Shown here: positions 60,690 to 64,000 of the stretch, one piece after another | How positions within the stretch are numbered: position 1 is the stretch's first letter | Layout of the letters: the number at the start of each line of letters is the position of its first letter | Assembly (NCBI GenBank): GCA_009777175.1 | Contig: WRMI01000007.1 | Span: 1-64,000 of the forward strand | Origin: Marinilabiliaceae bacterium | GTDB lineage: Bacteria > Bacteroidota > Bacteroidia > Bacteroidales > Marinilabiliaceae | Direction of reading: 5' to 3' | Length of the DNA stretch: 64,000 bases | Translations under genes and position numbers: made by a program | Notes under the pieces: generated by a model | What the model saw: the letters and a program-made list of their open reading frames with translations, nothing else | The model's database searches: none | Told to the model about the DNA's origin: nothing

Positions 60690-61973
60690 ATGAGTAGTGG
60701 AACCGGTTTTTTTGGCAGCCCAATTTACAAAAAAATAATGAGTAAAGTTTACGGTATGGGTGCCGCAGTAGCAATTATGGGTGCATTATTTAAAATTATG
60801 CACTTTCCTGGCGCAGGAGTAGCGCTAACAGCAGGTCTGGGAGTAGAAGCATTAATATTCTTTTTATCATCCTTCGAGCCCCCGCACGAGATGCCAGATT
60901 GGAGCCTCGTTTACCCCGAATTAGTCGGACTTGAATCTACCGAGAGTAGTTCATACGGACCAGCAGCAAGTATTTCATCCCCCGCAATGAGCAGCATCGA
61001 CATGTCAATTGGACATGCACCGACCGCAGCACTTAATCCCGCTGCAATGGCGCAGCTTGAAAGCGGTATAAGCAATTTTACTCAAACAATCGACCAACTG
61101 GCTAATGTTGATGATATTAAGAATGCAACTTCTGCATATTTAGCTTCACTTACTGCCGTGGTTGGCTCAGTAAACTCATTGGCGCAAGTGCAAGAACAGA
61201 CAACTCAAAACATTAAACAGTCATCTGAAGCATTGACCGAGAGTTTTGTTACAGCCGCAAAAACAGTTGTTGACGGCGGCGTAAAATTTGCTGATGACTT
61301 ATCAAAATCTGGCGAAAATGTTAATCAAGCAACACGCCAATCATCCGAACACTTGATGGGTAGTTTTGTTGCCGCATCGCAATCAGTTGTTGATGGTGGT
61401 AATAAATTTGCAAACGAACTCGCTAAATTAGGTGAAAATGTTAATCAGACAACACAACAGTCATCACAAAGCTTAGTAGGTAGTTTTGCGGCTGCATCTA
61501 AATCAGTTGTAGACGGAGGAGTTAAACTTTCAGATGCACTTGCTCAATCGGGCAATAATGTCATCGAAACAACTCAAACCCTCAAACAATCCTCAGATGC
61601 TCTAAGTCAAAGCTACATTAAAGCATCTCAATACGTTGCTGAGGGTGGCGTTAAAGTATCCGAAACATTGTCAAAATCTGGCGAAAACGTTTCAGATGCC
61701 ATTCAAGCTTCTGGTAACCAACTGATAAACTTCTATAAAACAATGGAGCAATCCATGACAAAGCAAGTTCAAGATCTTTCAGTCGGCGCAACAAGTTACA
61801 ACCAAAGCATTCACAACGCAAACAGCAACCTATCGGCAATAAATTCTGTTTACGAAATGCACTTGTCGAGTATCAATGCACAAGTTTCTGAAGTAAACAA
61901 ACTGAATCAGTCGTTAGGCGAATTGAACGTTATATACGGTAACATGTTAAGCGTTCTTAATACAAATAGATAA
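60690..61973 (+). CDS. gldL: T9SS inner-membrane motor protein GldL/PorL with internal about 40-aa repeats
   Basis: two N-terminal TMs (MGAAVAIMGALFKIMHFPGAGVALTAGLGVEALIFFLSSF). Confidence 0.93.
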   Translation: MSSGTGFFGSPIYKKIMSKVYGMGAAVAIMGALFKIMHFPGAGVALTAGLGVEALIFFLSSFEPPHEMPDWSLVYPELVGLESTESSSYGPAASISSPAMSSIDMSIGHAPTAALNPAAMAQLESGISNFTQTIDQLANVDDIKNATSAYLASLTAVVGSVNSLAQVQEQTTQNIKQSSEALTESFVTAAKTVVDGGVKFADDLSKSGENVNQATRQSSEHLMGSFVAASQSVVDGGNKFANELAKLGENVNQTTQQSSQSLVGSFAAASKSVVDGGVKLSDALAQSGNNVIETTQTLKQSSDALSQSYIKASQYVAEGGVKVSETLSKSGENVSDAIQASGNQLINFYKTMEQSMTKQVQDLSVGATSYNQSIHNANSNLSAINSVYEMHLSSINAQVSEVNKLNQSLGELNVIYGNMLSVLNTNR

Positions 61974-62004
61974 TTAATAGTAACCAAACAAAAAATTTAA
62001 GAAA

Positions 62005-63561
62005 ATGAGCGGTGGAAATTGTCCCGAAACCCCGAGGCAGAAGATGATCGGAATGATGTATCTTATGCTAACGGCAATGCTTGCCTTAAACGTTTCTGCG
62101 TCCCTGTTAAATGCTTTCGCTTTTATTGATAAAACGATTTTGCAATCTAAAAGTACCATCGAGGCTAAAAGCTCTTCTTTGTATTACGATTTTGCAAACG
62201 CTTACGATATGAATCCAGCAAAAGTAGGAAAAAGTTGGGAAGAAGCACAAGCAATTAGAGAAAAGGCTGATGATTTAGTAGGACTCATTCAAGAGTACAA
62301 ATCGTTGATGGCAACACAAGCAGATAAAAAAGCCACACCCGAAGATTATGAAAACGCGATATCTAACAAAGATGCCGCAGCACAAATAATGATAACCGGC
62401 GAAAACGGAAGACGAAGCAGAGAACTAAAAGAAAAAATTGTTGAATTTCGAGAATTGCTTTTAGAATCTGTTACTGATTCTGCATTAAAAGAATCTATCA
62501 AAATAGGACTTTCTATTGAACCTATTAAAGTTAGCAATGAACCAAATGCAACCTGGGAGAGTCAGAAATTTCAGTTTATTCCATTGGCAGCATCAATGGC
62601 TTTAATGAGTCAGTTACAAACATCCGTAAGAAATTTTGAGTCTGATGTTGTAAATTATATTTACGCAAAACTTGATGAAAAATCTTTTAAATTCAATAAA
62701 GTAGACGCATTTGTTGTTCAAAGGTCAAATTATGTTATTGCGGGTGACGAATATTATGCCGAAATAATGATTGCGGCGCGTGATACCACTCAACCTCCTA
62801 CAATTAACATACCCGGAAGAAACGTTGTAATGGATGATGCAAGAGGAGTAGGAATTATGCGTTCTGTTGCGAGCGGTGCAGGGCTTCAAAAATGGAGTGG
62901 CGAATTATCAATTAAAAGCCCAGACGGAACTCGCGACTTAATATATCCTATTTCAGGCGAATATCTTGTGGCAACGCCAGATCTTGTAGTTTCACCTTCT
63001 AAGATGAACGTTTTTTATGCAGGAATAGAAAATCCTGTAGAAGTATCAGTTCCTGGTGTACCAAGTGAAGATCTAAGAGTTTCTGCATCTAATGCCTCAA
63101 TTGTCAAAAAAGGGAATCAATATATTGTAACCCCAGAATCAGGTAAGGTAGGCGGGAAGGTTGAAATTTTTGTAACTGCAAGGATGAACAACGCAGATAA
63201 AAGTATGGGGAAAAAAGAATTTCGTATCAAACGTGTTCCTAATCCCTTCGCGTTGGTAGGCGGAAAAAATGAAGGCAAAATTACAAAAGCAACACTAGTT
63301 GCTCAAACAGGTGTTTTGGCTACAATGGGTGAAGATTTTGACTTTGACCTTAAATGGGACGTTACATCATTTAGAGTGTCAGCAACAAGAGGTGGTTATG
63401 AAGTAGAAGAAATTTCTAATAGCCGCGCTATGACACAAGCACAAAAAGATTTGATTTCCGGTGTAGGTAGAGGAAATAAAGTTATTTTTGATAATATTAA
63501 AGCAATAGGTCCCGGAGGTACACGACGAGATTTATCCCCAATTGTATTTATAATTGATTAA
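62005..63561 (+). CDS. gldM: T9SS protein GldM/PorM
   Basis: CPETPRQKMIGMMYLMLTAMLALNVSASLLNAFAFIDKTI. Confidence 0.96.
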   Translation: MSGGNCPETPRQKMIGMMYLMLTAMLALNVSASLLNAFAFIDKTILQSKSTIEAKSSSLYYDFANAYDMNPAKVGKSWEEAQAIREKADDLVGLIQEYKSLMATQADKKATPEDYENAISNKDAAAQIMITGENGRRSRELKEKIVEFRELLLESVTDSALKESIKIGLSIEPIKVSNEPNATWESQKFQFIPLAASMALMSQLQTSVRNFESDVVNYIYAKLDEKSFKFNKVDAFVVQRSNYVIAGDEYYAEIMIAARDTTQPPTINIPGRNVVMDDARGVGIMRSVASGAGLQKWSGELSIKSPDGTRDLIYPISGEYLVATPDLVVSPSKMNVFYAGIENPVEVSVPGVPSEDLRVSASNASIVKKGNQYIVTPESGKVGGKVEIFVTARMNNADKSMGKKEFRIKRVPNPFALVGGKNEGKITKATLVAQTGVLATMGEDFDFDLKWDVTSFRVSATRGGYEVEEISNSRAMTQAQKDLISGVGRGNKVIFDNIKAIGPGGTRRDLSPIVFIID

Positions 63562-63590
63562 CAAAATATTAATAATAAAAATAGATAAAA

Positions 63591-64000
63591 ATGAAAAAAG
63601 CGTTTGTAATTATTATTCTAATTATGCTGACAAATATTTTGCTCAGCTTAAAAACCGAAGCACAGACTAACGAACTTGACAACATATACACAAAGGAACA
63701 TGTTGTTAATAACAAACCGATACCTTACGTTTTTGTAAGAGAAGCAGATGTTTATTGGTCTACTCGTATATGGCGAATAATTGATTTACGTGAAAGAATG
63801 AATTTGCCATTATATTATCCTACAACAACAATGGACGACCGTTACAGCCTGATAAATTTATTATTACATGGAATCAGGTATGAAGGTTTACCCGCTTATT
63901 CAACCAAAGACGACGAATTCAAAGTTCAAATTGGCGTTGACGACATTTTAGTTGCGATGGGTGCCTCTGCCGATACCTCCGAAGTTATGAACGTTGAAAC
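63591..64000 (+). CDS. gldN: T9SS protein GldN/PorN, truncated by window end
   Basis: ATG 63591 starts MKKAFVIIILIMLTNILLSLKTEAQTNELDNIYTKEHVVNNKPIPYVFVREADVYWSTRIWRIIDLRERMNLPLYYPT. Confidence 0.93.
   Translation, partial: MKKAFVIIILIMLTNILLSLKTEAQTNELDNIYTKEHVVNNKPIPYVFVREADVYWSTRIWRIIDLRERMNLPLYYPTTTMDDRYSLINLLLHGIRYEGLPAYSTKDDEFKVQIGVDDILVAMGASADTSEVMNVE

Overview
This is a Bacteroidetes (Bacteroidales-like) chromosomal window. Its housekeeping and transport genes are enolase, PstCAB, an RND efflux operon, TatC, LptB, IspF, LptE-like, a CDF transporter, a tripartite ABC exporter, TopA and a nucleoside phosphorylase. It also carries a type IX secretion (T9SS) core locus (topA - ureohydrolase-like::PorP/SprF fusion ORF - gldK - gldL - gldM - start of gldN) and two large putative T9SS cargo proteins: a gingipain-like C25 peptidase of 1622 aa and a surface protein of up to 3445 aa. 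Toxin-antitoxin modules (YafQ-like, GNAT-type, MazEF, one eroded) and decayed gene fragments fill the accessory stretches. The most striking feature is the intergenic DNA. It holds many tandem arrays with 7-nt units (one family has 8-nt units). Several begin exactly at, or supply, the stop codon of the neighbouring gene. The ACTGAAA family keeps a fixed polarity relative to its neighbour, and two heptamer families are translated in frame inside a T9SS sorting domain. Several dispersed palindromic elements also occur: a 24-nt hairpin ladder at the start of the giant surface-protein gene, MITE-like GATTCCTCAC elements, the ACTCGGTACGAGT element and the GCATTCCTAACGGAATGC element. Everything comes from reading the sequence and the ORF track; no database search or folding was run.
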